A stretch of 64,000 nt of DNA from JBGPTK01 sp963797765 (GTDB lineage Bacteria > Acidobacteriota > Terriglobia > Acidiferrales > UBA7541): the NCBI GenBank assembly GCA_963797765.1, contig CAWCQU010000007.1, positions 1 through 64,000 of the forward strand, given 5' to 3'. Position numbers and translations under genes: made by a program. Shown piece after piece: positions 19,019 through 29,555 of the stretch. Numbering within the stretch: position 1 is the first letter of the stretch; each line of letters opens with the position of its first letter. The notes beneath the pieces were generated by a model. That model searched no databases. It saw nothing but the letters and a program-made list of their open reading frames with translations, and was not told where the DNA came from.

Positions 19019-21464
19019 TTACTTTCCCGCCGGGACCACCAAAGAGTTGAACAGTAGCGGAAACGTATTTTCTGGCTGCCCCCGAAACTGGCACCGGAAG
19101 CCAATCAGCACGATACGCCCTTTTCCAAACGGCACCGAAACCGCCGCCACTTTCCCTTGCAGGTGTTGCTCTCCCAGCAGCCAGCCGCTCAGCAACGGTT
19201 GCGCCTTGGCATACCGCGCCAGAATTCGAATTCCATCATGCTCTCCCAGTTCTTCGAGCGGATTCGCAGCGGCGGCTTGCTCTTTTCCGGTAAAGCGGGG
19301 AGGACCTGCCGGTGCTTTCGGATTCCATACATCAAACGCTTCCGAGTTCACGAAAAACGCCACGGAGTCACGTTCCATTCCCTGTGTTTCGGGAAGATTC
19401 GGGTCCACCTGGATTCGCAGCAACGATCCGGGCGCATAAAATGCGGTGTTCGAAAGTCCCGCCAAAACATTTTTTACCGGCAGCCCGAATTGTTGAATCA
19501 GCAATTGCGAAGCGGCATCGAGCGCCACCAACTGGCCGCCTGCCTCCGCGAATTGCTGCAGCGCAGCGACACCGGTTAAGGTAAGCCCTCCCACGTATTC
19601 GGGCCGTTGCGTCACCGGCTGGCCGCATTCGTCTTCGAAGCAGGTTCGAGTGCCGGGCTGCCAGCCGTGAAGCATGGCCTGCTCGCTTTGTTCCGGCAGC
19701 ACAATCACATCGAATCGATCCTTCAATCCGCCGGCGCGAATATCAGCATCGTGTAGCACTTGATAGGGGATCGAGTAGCGGTCGAGCAGCCACTTCGTCC
19801 AACCCGCATCCATGTTTGGTTGCCACGAATCGTACAATCCGATCCGGCCGAGTTTCGTCCCCGCAGGCGCCGCGAAGTGGTGCGGCGGCTCGGAAACGAC
19901 ATGCGGGTTGCTGGGAATATCGCCTTGTCCCATGCGGATTACTTTTACTCCCATTTGCAACGGCAGCGTCCATCCCGTCATGTCGTAAGGACGCTTCGGC
20001 GGGCCGCCCGGATAGATTCGCAAATCGGGATAATGCTGCGGCTCCATCAGATCGATCAGGTAAGGACGAAACGGTTGAGCGGCCGGCAAAATCACCGTCC
20101 CGGCCGGATACGTGGCGCCATTCACGGAAAATGATGCAGTGGCTTCGCGAATTTGCACGCCACCCAATTGCAGCGCGAAGAGCATGTCGCCCGCCGCCGT
20201 CGAATCGTGCTGCTCATTCGGAACCACGTAAGCATACGGCTCTCCCATTTCTCCGCTGGCAATTTCCCGGTGGCACATCTTCCAGAAATCGAAAAGCCAC
20301 TGTTCCTTGCGGCGCGCGGCGACGTCCAGCACCGCCATGTCTCCCGTCACCATGTAATCCACCGCGTCCTGCAGCCGCCACCAACCCCCTCGCCAAGGAC
20401 TCGGATAAAACATACTCGGCTCTTTTGCGGATAAGCCATTGGCGAAGGATTTGGGCAGCGTCTTCGGCGGATAGTAACCAGGCGTAGCGAAATCAAACAG
20501 CGCAGTCTCGGTGAGAATCCCGACCATGTTGTGGTAGTACGGCGCGGTACGCATGCCGCCGTTCCACCAGGCGTCGAAGCCCATGCGCGATACCGCGCCT
20601 ACTTTATTTTCCACGTCCAGCCGCCGGGTGATGGCATCGCCTACCAGGTTCACTCCACGAATCACTTCCGCCGGGAATATCCGGATTCATCGGATCGTCA
20701 AACGGCGGCACAAAAATGCGCGACGGAAATGGCCCGGACTGATGCTGATTGTAAACAATTTGTGGAAACCACTCCTGGTAGAGAACGTGTGCGACGTCGC
20801 GGCTTTCGATCTGATTGAACATGTACCAATCGCGATTGTTGTCGTGGCCCACATATTTGTTCCACAGTTGCACCACCGGAGCGAGCTCGTAAGGCGTATT
20901 CACATTTTGATCGTACCAGTGCGCCACGATGTCCAGACCATCGGGATTGATCACCGGACACAAAACAAAAATCACATTGGCGCGAATTCGCTGCACTTCG
21001 GAGCTTTCTTCCGTCAGGATGCGATAGGCGATTTCTGGAGTGTGCTGCGCGCCAGCCACTTCCGTGGCATGTAGTCCGCCGTCGATCCAAACCACGGCCT
21101 TCCCTTCTTCGGATAATTTGCGCGCGGTATCCTCGTCGATCTTCCCGGCGGCGAGCTGCTGCACGATTCCTTTGTACTTCTCCAGATTGCGAAGATTTTC
21201 TTCGCTGGAGATGATGGCGATAAACATTTGCTTGCCGTAGCCGGTGGGGCCAATATCCTGCAGCTTGATTCGCGGACTCGCTGCCGCCAGCGCCTGAAAA
21301 TATTTTGTAATCATTTCATAATCGGCTAGATGAAAATCCGCTCCGGGCTTGTATCCAAAAACGGATTCGGGAGCGGGAACCGAGGTGGCAGGTCCAGCCA
21401 ACGCAACGGCGGAACCCGCACACACCAATACCACCAGCAGAAAATAGCGCCGGAAAGAAAACAT
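19019..21464 (-). CDS. Secreted M14-family zinc carboxypeptidase, interrupted by a frameshift
   Basis: The protein has a signal peptide (MFSFRRYFLLVVLVCAGSAVALA) and an M14 domain with zinc ligands in GGLHATEVAG (HxxE), VINPDGLD, NNRDWYMFNQIESR and IVYNQHQSG. The frame breaks near 20675: after MNPDIP the frame goes to GGSDSWSEP, while the +1 frame continues as EVIRGVNLVGDAITRRLD and runs to 19019. Removing one C from the CCC run repairs it. The region is one base over a multiple of three from the TTG-type upstream start as well. The repaired protein is about 814 residues, typical for acidobacterial M14 peptidases with a long C-terminal glutamine-amidotransferase-like region. Start chosen at ATG 21464 because GGGAGG lies eight bases upstream. 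Confidence 0.85.
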
Positions 21465-21578
21465 CGGAGTCACCTCCCGCAATGCGCGCGTATTCTAAAG
21501 GAGAGTTGGGGCCGCAAACAAGACGAGTCGTGGCGAGCCGCGCTACAATTCCCAACCGGCTGCACCGGGAATAACACG

Positions 21579-22586
21579 ATGACGCGAAATAAGGTCCGCT
21601 GGGGAGTTTTGGGCGCGGCATCCATTGCCACGCGCAAAGTGATCCCCGGCATGCAAAAGGGGAAATGGAGCGAAATCTCGGCGATCGCCTCGCGCGATTT
21701 GCAAAAGGCGAAGCAGGTTTCGCGCGCCCTCGGAATCGCCAAAGCGTATGGATCGTACGAAGAGCTTCTCGCCGATTCGGAAATCGAAGCAATCTACAAT
21801 CCGCTTCCGAATCACTTGCATGTCCCCTGGTCCATCAAAGCCGCCGAAGCCGGAAAACATGTTCTCTGCGAAAAACCGCTCAGCCACACCGTCGCCGAAG
21901 CCCGCAAACTTCTGGCTGTGCGCGACCGGACCAAAGTAAAAATCGGCGAGGCCTTCATGGTGCGCACCCATCCCCAATGGATACGCACGCAGGAAATCAT
22001 TCAGTCCGGCCGCATCGGCGAATTGCGCCTGGTGCTGGGGCATTTCAGTTATTTCAATCGTGACGAGTCGAATTACCGCAGCAATCCTGATTTCGGCGGC
22101 GGCGCATTGCTGGATGTCGGCTGCTATCCGATTTTTACTTCACGCTTTGTCTTCGGCGAGGAGCCTTTGCGCGTAATGGGCATGGTTGAAAAAGATCCGG
22201 ATTTCAAAATAGACCGATTGACCTCCGCCCTGCTCGAATTCCCCTCGGGCCAATGTGTTTTTTCTTGCAGCAGTCAACTCGTCCACTATCAGCGCATGCA
22301 ATTCCTGGGAACGAGAGGGCGAATTGAAATCGAACTTCCGTTTAATCCTTCCAATCGGAGACGTGCCCGGATTCTTACCGATACAGGCCACGATCTTCTC
22401 GGATCGAGCGTGCGATTCAAAACAGTTCCAATCTGCGACCAGTACACTCTCCAGGGAGACGCCTTCTCCCGGGCAATTCGCGAAGATCGTCCGGTTCCAG
22501 TCTCACTGGAGGACTCCATCCGGAACCTTTCTGTGATTGAAGCGATCTTTCGATCCGCGAATTCCGGCCGCTGGGAGAAGCCCTAG
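21579..22586 (+). CDS. Gfo/Idh/MocA-family oxidoreductase (second, unrelated locus)
   Basis: This 335-residue protein has the Rossmann start WGVLGAASIATRKVIPGM (about 8-25), the catalytic-Lys motif LCEKPLSHTVAEA near residue 92, and GGGALLDVGCYPIFTSRFVFGEEP with the conserved Gly-Gly-Gly-Ala and Asp. It resembles the dimeric dihydrodiol / xylose dehydrogenase branch. The ATG at 21579 is chosen because family similarity starts there. The open frame extends upstream to 21330, opposite the M14 gene, but that part is not coding-like. Confidence 0.9.
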   Translation: MTRNKVRWGVLGAASIATRKVIPGMQKGKWSEISAIASRDLQKAKQVSRALGIAKAYGSYEELLADSEIEAIYNPLPNHLHVPWSIKAAEAGKHVLCEKPLSHTVAEARKLLAVRDRTKVKIGEAFMVRTHPQWIRTQEIIQSGRIGELRLVLGHFSYFNRDESNYRSNPDFGGGALLDVGCYPIFTSRFVFGEEPLRVMGMVEKDPDFKIDRLTSALLEFPSGQCVFSCSSQLVHYQRMQFLGTRGRIEIELPFNPSNRRRARILTDTGHDLLGSSVRFKTVPICDQYTLQGDAFSRAIREDRPVPVSLEDSIRNLSVIEAIFRSANSGRWEKP

Positions 22587-22810
22587 CCTCAAGATCCTAT
22601 GGAGCTTAAAGTCCTAGTACCTGCGGACTAGCCATTTTGTAGCTACTAGCCTATCGGCTCCCGCCAGCCCCTCCAGTAATATTTCCCTTGTCGAACACAA
22701 CTGTCACAACCGTTGAGGCCTAAATCGAATTGGGGGCCCTCGGAAATTTCGCCTAACGCCGCGGCCGAGAGGGAATCAAGAGTCAGGCTAGGCAAGATGG
22801 AGAGAAAGAC

Positions 22811-24850
22811 ATGCAAGTCACGCTATCACAGGCTAACGCAATCTCGATCTACCTTAGCGGTATCATATTGATTTCATTGTGGATAGCATACAGGCGAAAC
22901 CGCAAGCTCACTCTGGCTTCACAACTTGCCATGCCTTCCGGCCTGCTGGGTTTCTCTCCCTATAGTGGAAAGCGGCAGCCTTCCGCCAGCCAATTAGCTC
23001 GCGAGATGCAAGAAGGGATCGTGCGCCGCGTAGCTGTGGCGGAGTCCTACCAGGCCTCCCGGGCCAAAGTCCCGTCCTTCGGGCGCCCTCAGTTAGTACA
23101 GGACCAGGAGACTGGCAGCGAGGCCGAAGTCGCCATTCTTGAAGCCACCGAACCGGCCGAAGTGCAGGCGGAGGCTGAACTCGACGCTGTCCCCGCTCCA
23201 GAGGTGGCAGAAGTGCTGGCAATGACTAATGCGGTCGAGTCTGTAGAGTCGGATTCGTCTGCCATCGATGCACCGCCGTCGTGCGCCGATTGCACCTTCG
23301 AAGAGGAAATCGACGAGTTTGAGACCGCGGTCGAAATTCCCTCGGTGAGCGATGAAGCAGCGGCAAGTGAAGCTCTTGATTCCGTCGAATCGGCACTCGA
23401 ATTGGACCAAGCTGACTTCGTGTCGCCGTCGGTCGATTTCACGGAAAAAATCGCCGAGACTTCGCTGGACGAATCTTCGACCGCCTCAGGCAGCGGGGAT
23501 ATCGAATTCTCATTTCCAAAGCCCGCGGAGACTGAACAGAATTCCGCGGCACTGTTTGGCGTCGAGCAAGCCGCACTTTCAACAGATAACACTGCCAATG
23601 CCGAATCATTCGCGGAGACCGCCGTTCAATCGTTTCCCGGCCCTGACGCTCAGTCAGAGATCGCGGCGCCGGCGTTCCTAAACTTTTTCGGGTTGAACGA
23701 GCAGCCTTTCGGCGTCACACCGGACCCCGCGTACATTTATCCGAGCCGCATGCACAGCGAAGCAATTTCTTCTCTTCAGCAGGGTATTCACAATCTTCGC
23801 GGTTTCATGACCCTGATCGCGGAACCGGGCATGGGCAAAACCACCCTGCTGAACAAATTGATGGAAGAATTGCAGGATACAGCGCGCGTCGTGTTTCTCT
23901 TCCAGACGCAATGCAATCCTTCCGATCTCCTCGGCTACTTGCTCGGCGAACTCGGGGTTGAGAGTACGGGGATGGACCTGCCCGCGATGCACAAAGCGCT
24001 GAACGAAATCTTGTTCCGCGAAATGCTGCTGGGCCGCCGTTTCGTCCTGATCGTGGACGAAGCGCAGAATTTAAATGAATCCACGCTGGAAACCATTCGC
24101 CTTCTTTCCGATTTCGAAACTTCGAACGCCAAGCTGATTCAAATCGTCCTGGCTGGCCAGCCGCAACTGGTCGATACCTTGAAACAGCCCAGCCTTTCTC
24201 AATTGCGCCAGCGCATCGCCGTACTTTCGAAGTTGGAACCGCTCAGCGTCGAAGAAACCGCAAACTACGTGCAGCACCGCCTGAGCGCTGCCGGCGCATC
24301 CGGAGAACCGATCTTCACGGAGGAAGCTCTGGCCCTGATCACGGACTGCAGCCAGGGAACGCCGCGCAAGATCAATAATCTTTGCTTCGATGCTTTGGTT
24401 CTGGCTTCTTCGGAAGGACGAACCACAATCGATACGGACATCGTGCAACGTGTCGATGCCAAACTCAGCTTGAATATCTTCGCGCCGCGCCCCGAGCCGG
24501 TTGCATCCAATTCCCCGGCCGGCGATTCCAACCTGATGGGCGACTCTTCACAGCTTGCCCGCTTGTTGCTCTCGGCTCTCGCCAACCACAACCAGCAGGA
24601 ATCAGCGCCTGTTGAGGTATCTCCGGCGCCAGCCAGCATCGCGCTGGCCGGAAAGGTGACCGAGATCATCAAGGCCTGGACGGGAACCAAGAACAGCGAA
24701 TATCGGGTACAAGTTTCTTTGCGCCGCGAAGCCTCCTCGGAAATTCCGGTGGCGGAACGCTATTACTCTTGCAGCTTTTACGTGGATGAGAAAGAAGCGA
24801 AGACTTTCCAGGTGGGGCAGCCAGTCACCTTCAAGATCGAACAAAACTAG
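22811..24850 (+). CDS. ExeA/GspA-like AAA ATPase with N-terminal membrane anchor
   Basis: This 679-residue protein has one N-terminal transmembrane helix (ISIYLSGIILISLWIAY, about 12-28) and a long acidic Glu/Ala/Ser-rich linker (about 80-290). An AAA ATPase domain follows: FFGLNEQPFGVTPDPAYIY, Walker A AEPGMGKTTLL, Walker B FVLIVDEAQNL and RLLSDFET. A C-terminal domain after about 560 may be PilZ-like. The ATPase belongs to the ExeA/GspA type that helps secretin or exopolysaccharide machinery, and relatives occur with exosortase/EPS loci. No secretion genes are adjacent here. Start ATG has GGAGAG seven bases upstream. Confidence 0.85.
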   Translation: MQVTLSQANAISIYLSGIILISLWIAYRRNRKLTLASQLAMPSGLLGFSPYSGKRQPSASQLAREMQEGIVRRVAVAESYQASRAKVPSFGRPQLVQDQETGSEAEVAILEATEPAEVQAEAELDAVPAPEVAEVLAMTNAVESVESDSSAIDAPPSCADCTFEEEIDEFETAVEIPSVSDEAAASEALDSVESALELDQADFVSPSVDFTEKIAETSLDESSTASGSGDIEFSFPKPAETEQNSAALFGVEQAALSTDNTANAESFAETAVQSFPGPDAQSEIAAPAFLNFFGLNEQPFGVTPDPAYIYPSRMHSEAISSLQQGIHNLRGFMTLIAEPGMGKTTLLNKLMEELQDTARVVFLFQTQCNPSDLLGYLLGELGVESTGMDLPAMHKALNEILFREMLLGRRFVLIVDEAQNLNESTLETIRLLSDFETSNAKLIQIVLAGQPQLVDTLKQPSLSQLRQRIAVLSKLEPLSVEETANYVQHRLSAAGASGEPIFTEEALALITDCSQGTPRKINNLCFDALVLASSEGRTTIDTDIVQRVDAKLSLNIFAPRPEPVASNSPAGDSNLMGDSSQLARLLLSALANHNQQESAPVEVSPAPASIALAGKVTEIIKAWTGTKNSEYRVQVSLRREASSEIPVAERYYSCSFYVDEKEAKTFQVGQPVTFKIEQN

Positions 24851-24906
24851 TTTCGACCGCTCGCGCCACATCGTCGCGAGCTAGCCCTGTAGCGGGGCCC
24901 AGGCGG

Positions 24907-24931
24907 GCCGTTCCTCCGACCAAGGAACGGC
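24907..24931 (+). terminator. Probable terminator after the ExeA-like gene
   Basis: GCCGTTCC (24907-24914) pairs with GGAACGGC (24924-24931) over a 9-base loop and is followed by TCGTTTGCATTT. The T-run is interrupted, so the terminator is plausible rather than strong. Confidence 0.55.
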
Positions 24932-24980
24932 TCGTTTGCATTTGAGATGCGCTTTTGTATCGCCTCAAAACTTGCCACGA

Positions 24981-27900
24981 TTACTTTTGTTTTTGCTCGT
25001 CGTGCTTCTCCGATCCCAGCGTTACGGCCGGTAGATTCGCTTTCTTCAACGTCCCGTTCAATTTCGGAAGTTCCTGCTCCTTAAACGTATTCCATTCCGA
25101 CATCAATTCCGCCATTTTCTGCCGCCGCTCGGAAGCCGCCTCCACCACTTGCGATGGAGGAGCCACGTCCGATCCTTGCATCATGCTCATCAGTGCTAGC
25201 GACGTGCCCCGCACGCTCGAAAGCGTATCGGCTCCGGTAGCCCGGCCGAAAAACAGCTGCAGCCGATTTCCTTCTCCCGCCAGAGCCTCCGCCTTTTTAT
25301 CGACAGCAGCGATTGCATCCTCCACCGCGCCCCCGCCGCTCTGCGCTTTTAGAGAGCCCAACTGCTCGCGAATAGATCCCAATTGTTCGATGGCGTTCGA
25401 AGCAGCCACGGCAGATTCGTACAATTTCATTGATTCCGTAAACTGCTGCATCAATCCAATGCTGGGAGTTTTCACGCGCGGATCCATCTTCACTGAGAAG
25501 CTTCGCGTGTAGCTTTTCCCTTCGACAGTCAGCTTCACCGTGTATTGACCGGGCATCACCCACGGCGAACTCGGCGCCGGCGCCGTGTTGTGCACCACCG
25601 CCTGCATCGGATAAAGCGGCTTCAATCCCGGCGTCGGCGAATAATGCATGTCCCACAGAAATCGGTGCATCCCCGCTTCGCCGGAAAGCACTTGCGGAGG
25701 CCGCACCCAGTATTTCGGAATGTCGAGCATGGGATCAATCTGCGGCACGGGATCGGCGCTCGAATACTTGCGCACCAGTTTGTTGGCAGCATCAAATATT
25801 TCCAACGTCACCGGCATGGTGCCTGCGGCTTTGATGGAATAATCGATGACCGCGCCATCCGGAGGATTTTCCGCGGCCGGCTCATCCGGCGGCAGCGGCG
25901 TGTCCGTGTTCATGCTCCAGCGAACTCGCGTGGCCACTTGCGGGCTGAAGAGATACGCATTGGCATCCGCGACGCTATCGGTGATTTGACGCAACGGCGT
26001 GATGTCGTCCAGGATCCAGAAACCTCGTCCGTGAGTTCCAGCCACCAGATCGTCATCCTTCACCTGCAAATCACGAATGGAGGTTGCCGGCATGTTCAAC
26101 CGCAACGATTGCCAGTGGTCTCCGTCATCGAATGAAACGTAAACCTGCCGTTCGGTTCCCGCGAACAGCAGGCCCTTATGCTTTGGATCTTCGCGCACCA
26201 CGTCCACCGGCGCGCCATCCGGTATTCCGCTGACGATTTCGGTCCAGGTTTTTCCGCTGTCGCGCGTGCGCAGAATGTGCGGACGCATATCATCCAACCG
26301 AAGCGTATTGATCGCCGCATAGCAAGTCTGTGCGTCGAAATGGCTGGCATCCAAAATGGAAACTTTCATCCACGGCAGCAGTTCTTTCGGCGTCACATCG
26401 TTCCATTTTTGCCCGCCGTCTTTGGTGATCCAGATCAATCCATCATCGGTTCCCGCCCAAATCCGGTTCACTTCCACAGGCGAAGGCGCCAGCGCGTAAA
26501 CCACGCCGCGCTGCGTCACTTTCGTTGCCGGATCGTCTTTATATTTTCCGGCTACTTCGGGAACGTCCCAGGTTTTCCGAGATAGGTCGGGGCTGATTTG
26601 TTTCCAATTGTTTCCGCCATCGCGCGTCATCCACACTGAGTTCGCTCCGAAATACAAAATATGCGGATCCTTCGGATTAAAAATAATCGGCTCGGTGCGA
26701 ACCATGCGGAATCCCTCGCCGCGCAGAGGCTTCGGCAGAATCTCCGTCACCTGCCCGGTGCGCCAATCGAAGCGTGTAAGCTTGCCGCCATAAACAATAT
26801 TCGGATCGAGAGGGTCAGGCGTCACGTAGCCATATTCCTCCGCGCCCACGGGAAGCCATTCACGCATGGTGATTTCACCGTACGCGCCGCGGCTGGAAAC
26901 ACATGCTGATCCGCTTTCCTGCTGGCCGCCGCACACGCGATACGGGAAAGAATTGTCGGTTCCTACGTGATACATCTGCGCGGTCGGCTGGTTGTACCAG
27001 GAACTCCACGATTCGCCGCCATTCACCGTGACGATCGCTCCCTGGTCCGCCACCAAAATAAGCACTTCCGGATTATCCGGATTGATCCAGATATTCTGGT
27101 AATCGTCTCCACCCGGCGCGCCGCGAATTCCGGTCCATGTTTTGCCGCCGTCCGTCGATTTCCAAGCCACCACCGTGACGCAATAAACGATATCGGGATT
27201 TTTCGGATCGACTTTCGGCTCCGCCAGGTCGCCACCGCCGATTCGTCCCGCGGGCCGCGGATCGCTGGTAATCTTCTCCCAATTTTCTCCCGCATCATCG
27301 GAACGGTAGATCAGGCAATCGCGTCCGATCGCCACGGTGGCATACAGCCGGCTCGGATTGCTCGGCGAGATCGCAACGATAATCTGCGACAATCCATCCG
27401 GCAGGCCGTTCTTCAATTGACGCCAGTTCGCTCCGCCATCGGTTGACTTGAAAAGTCCGCCATCCGTTCCGCCCCACGATCCATTTTCCCAAGGAGCTTC
27501 CTGCCCCTGCCACATTCCCGCGTACACAACATCCGGATTCGCGGGATCAAGTTCCACATCGCTCCCGCCGGTATACTCATCCTTCGACAAGACTTTCACG
27601 AAATTTTGTCCGCCATCCGTCGAACGATAAATTCCCCGCTCCTCATTCGGCCCGTAGGGATGCCCCAGCACGGCGACGAAAAGCCGGTTTGGATCGCGCG
27701 GATCGACCACGATTTTCGGAATTTGCTGGCCGTCGCGCAGCCCCAGGTGCGTCCACGTTTTTCCGGCATCCGTCGATTTGTAGATTCCGTCGCCCGTCGA
27801 TAGGTCGGGCCGGTGCAGTCCTTCTCCGCTGCCTACATAAATAATATTTGGGTCCGATGGCGCCACGGCAATTGCGCCGATCGATCCGGTATCCTCATGA

Positions 27901-28160
27901 TCGAAAATCGGATCCCAGGTGCGGCCGTAATCCGTGGTTTTCCAAACGCCGCCATTCACCTGCGCCATATAAAATACATTTGGCTGCTGGCGCACACCGG
28001 AAACGGCCTTCGTTCGCCCTCCTCGCAGCGGCCCAATCGAGCGCCAACGCATTTCCTGATACAGATTTTCAGGAAATTGCTGCGCGCCAGCCTTTGGCGC
28101 AAACGCTGCGCAAAACCAGCCAATCAATAAAAACGAAATAATCCGGCGAAACGAAATCAT
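24981..28160 (-). CDS. Secreted sortilin-like BNR-repeat (VPS10-type) protein
   Basis: This 1059-residue protein has a signal peptide (IISFLLIGWFCAAFAPKAGA) and many Asp-box/BNR repeats of the form S-T-D-x-G-x-T/N-W (for example YKSTDAGKTW, YRSTDGGQNF, FKSTDGGANW, YRSDDAGENW, WKSTDGGKTW). These build a large beta-propeller of the sortilin Vps10 type. The last 300 residues hold a beta-sandwich-like region and a helical segment. Such proteins are abundant in Acidobacteriota and are often annotated as glycosyl hydrolases, although catalytic activity is not established. Start ATG has GGGGGAGGAAGC directly upstream. It is divergent from the secreted protein at 28573. Confidence 0.88.
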   Translation of the reverse strand: MISFRRIISFLLIGWFCAAFAPKAGAQQFPENLYQEMRWRSIGPLRGGRTKAVSGVRQQPNVFYMAQVNGGVWKTTDYGRTWDPIFDHEDTGSIGAIAVAPSDPNIIYVGSGEGLHRPDLSTGDGIYKSTDAGKTWTHLGLRDGQQIPKIVVDPRDPNRLFVAVLGHPYGPNEERGIYRSTDGGQNFVKVLSKDEYTGGSDVELDPANPDVVYAGMWQGQEAPWENGSWGGTDGGLFKSTDGGANWRQLKNGLPDGLSQIIVAISPSNPSRLYATVAIGRDCLIYRSDDAGENWEKITSDPRPAGRIGGGDLAEPKVDPKNPDIVYCVTVVAWKSTDGGKTWTGIRGAPGGDDYQNIWINPDNPEVLILVADQGAIVTVNGGESWSSWYNQPTAQMYHVGTDNSFPYRVCGGQQESGSACVSSRGAYGEITMREWLPVGAEEYGYVTPDPLDPNIVYGGKLTRFDWRTGQVTEILPKPLRGEGFRMVRTEPIIFNPKDPHILYFGANSVWMTRDGGNNWKQISPDLSRKTWDVPEVAGKYKDDPATKVTQRGVVYALAPSPVEVNRIWAGTDDGLIWITKDGGQKWNDVTPKELLPWMKVSILDASHFDAQTCYAAINTLRLDDMRPHILRTRDSGKTWTEIVSGIPDGAPVDVVREDPKHKGLLFAGTERQVYVSFDDGDHWQSLRLNMPATSIRDLQVKDDDLVAGTHGRGFWILDDITPLRQITDSVADANAYLFSPQVATRVRWSMNTDTPLPPDEPAAENPPDGAVIDYSIKAAGTMPVTLEIFDAANKLVRKYSSADPVPQIDPMLDIPKYWVRPPQVLSGEAGMHRFLWDMHYSPTPGLKPLYPMQAVVHNTAPAPSSPWVMPGQYTVKLTVEGKSYTRSFSVKMDPRVKTPSIGLMQQFTESMKLYESAVAASNAIEQLGSIREQLGSLKAQSGGGAVEDAIAAVDKKAEALAGEGNRLQLFFGRATGADTLSSVRGTSLALMSMMQGSDVAPPSQVVEAASERRQKMAELMSEWNTFKEQELPKLNGTLKKANLPAVTLGSEKHDEQKQK

Positions 28161-28456
28161 GCTTCCTCCCCCGAATGGATCGTGGCAAACGATAAAGCAT
28201 AATTCGATTCTCGCGATTGCGGATAGGAAATTATTCCCGTACTCAATATCGAAACCTACGCCGGCGAGAACTGAGCCGCCGGGTTCCGCCCGATTCCCGG
28301 CATTTTATTCGACGGATTCCAAATGCGAAGTTATAATCCCGGCGCATTCCGCTTCGCCTTGAGCGTTTAACTGTCGAAAGGGGACAACCATGAATCGAAT
28401 GAACCTGGCAACGATCCGTCTTTTCGGATTTTGTCCTATCGCACAGCGGACAAGGA

Positions 28457-28528
28457 TTTTTAGGGGGTCGGAGCTTCAGCTCCGACAATCGAACTGGAAG
28501 GGGATGAGGGCTTCAGCCCCTGAAGCTA
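28457..28528 (+). repeat. Dispersed 70-bp two-hairpin repeat, copy 1
   Basis: The copy has the conserved left part TTTAGGGGGTCGGAGCTTC...GCTCCGACA, whose TCGGAGC/GCTCCGA arms form a 7-bp hairpin with a TTCA loop, a variable spacer of about 22 bases, and the right part GGGCTTCAGCCCCTGAAGC. It lies between the promoter area and the start of the gene at 28573, and an open frame starting at 28390 reads through it in frame. Confidence 0.85.
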
Positions 28529-28572
28529 CGGCACGGACATTTCGCCGCCGCGAGCAGCAACTACAATTGGGA

Positions 28573-29304
28573 ATGCGATTCATTCTGTCGTTCATTCTTA
28601 TCTGTGCCACGGCCTCCGCGTCCGTTGCGGCCCCGCAACCGCAAACTTATCTCTACAAAACAACGCTCGTCCAAGCCGCGCCAGGGAAATTGGTGGATTT
28701 GATCGCGGTCTATAAAAGCCTGTGGGCCGGACAATTGAAAAATTCGAGCGAGCCAGCGCCATTCTGGATGCGCCACAGCCAGGGCGACCGGTGGGATCTG
28801 CTGATTCTCTTCCCCGCCGGCAGCTACAGTGATTACTATCAGCCGGATCACGTGGCCGCACGCGAGAAAGCCGCTCAACCCTGGAATGAAAAATTAAAAC
28901 AGGACATCGCCTGGCAAGAAGACGTATTCGTCTACGGCCCGCCGCTCGAAGCAGTGAAGAAAGCTTTTTCAAACGCAGGTTTTTTCCACATCGAGATGTT
29001 CGAAGCCCTCGCGGGTAAGCAGCCCGAACTCCTGAAAGAACGCGAGATGGAAAACGCGTTTGCCCGCTCCGTGAAACAACCGGAAAATTTGATCTTTGTG
29101 CGCGACCAGGGCGCCGCCTGGGATCTGTTCACGATCGGCTGCTACCGCAACCTGAAACACTACGCCGAAAGTGGCGACGTCGCCGGCCCCGACCGCGAAG
29201 CCGCCGCCAAAGCCGCAGGCTTCGCTTCCGGCGACGATATCGGCCCCTACCTCCGCAAATTTATTTCGCTACACCACGACACGCTGGCCGTGGCTGTAAA
29301 GTAG
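28573..29304 (+). CDS. Secreted protein of unknown function
   Basis: This 243-residue protein starts with a signal peptide (MRFILSFILICATASASVAA, cleavage likely near AAPQ). The mature part is soluble, rich in aromatic residues and Lys/Glu. I do not recognise the family with confidence. The start is ambiguous. ATG 28573 directly begins the signal peptide but has only GGGA next to it. An in-frame ATG at 28390 has a much better site (AAGGGG, six bases upstream) but would put 61 residues, partly encoded by the 70-bp repeat, ahead of the signal peptide. I prefer 28573. Confidence 0.75.
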   Translation: MRFILSFILICATASASVAAPQPQTYLYKTTLVQAAPGKLVDLIAVYKSLWAGQLKNSSEPAPFWMRHSQGDRWDLLILFPAGSYSDYYQPDHVAAREKAAQPWNEKLKQDIAWQEDVFVYGPPLEAVKKAFSNAGFFHIEMFEALAGKQPELLKEREMENAFARSVKQPENLIFVRDQGAAWDLFTIGCYRNLKHYAESGDVAGPDREAAAKAAGFASGDDIGPYLRKFISLHHDTLAVAVK

Positions 29305-29392
29305 CCAGGATTTCCCTTCCTGCATGCACCGGATTCTAGATCGTGTCACGCCTATGCCTACCCGTCCCCGTATGCTATTATTTTTTCACGGC

Positions 29393-29469
29393 GGTGAGCG
29401 TAGCTCAGCTGGTAGAGCATCGGTCTGTGGCACCGAGGGTCGTGGGTTCAAATCCCATCGCTCACCCCA
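29393..29469 (+). tRNA. tRNA-His (GUG anticodon)
   Basis: The cloverleaf is complete. Acceptor GTGAGCG (29394-29400) pairs with CGCTCAC, the D-loop is AGCTCAGCTGGTAGAGC, the anticodon loop is CTGTGGC with GTG, and the T-loop is TTCAAAT. CCA is encoded at 29467-29469. A genomic G at 29393 faces discriminator C29466, giving the extra G-1:C73 pair that identifies tRNA-His. Confidence 0.97.
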
Positions 29470-29520
29470 ATTTTCCGGATCGCATCGCCATAGCGCCGCA
29501 GAATCATTCCACAAAAAGCA

Positions 29521-29549
29521 TTGACATCCGCGACCGCCTACGCTTCAAT
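29521..29549 (+). promoter_or_regulatory. Sigma-70-like promoter of a possible small RNA
   Basis: TTGACA (29521-29526) is followed after 17 bases by TTCAAT (29544-29549). The -35 is perfect and the -10 matches the consensus in four positions. It lies 52 bases after tRNA-His and precedes a structured stretch ending in a terminator at 29682-29722. Confidence 0.45.
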
Positions 29550-29555
29550 CTTTTA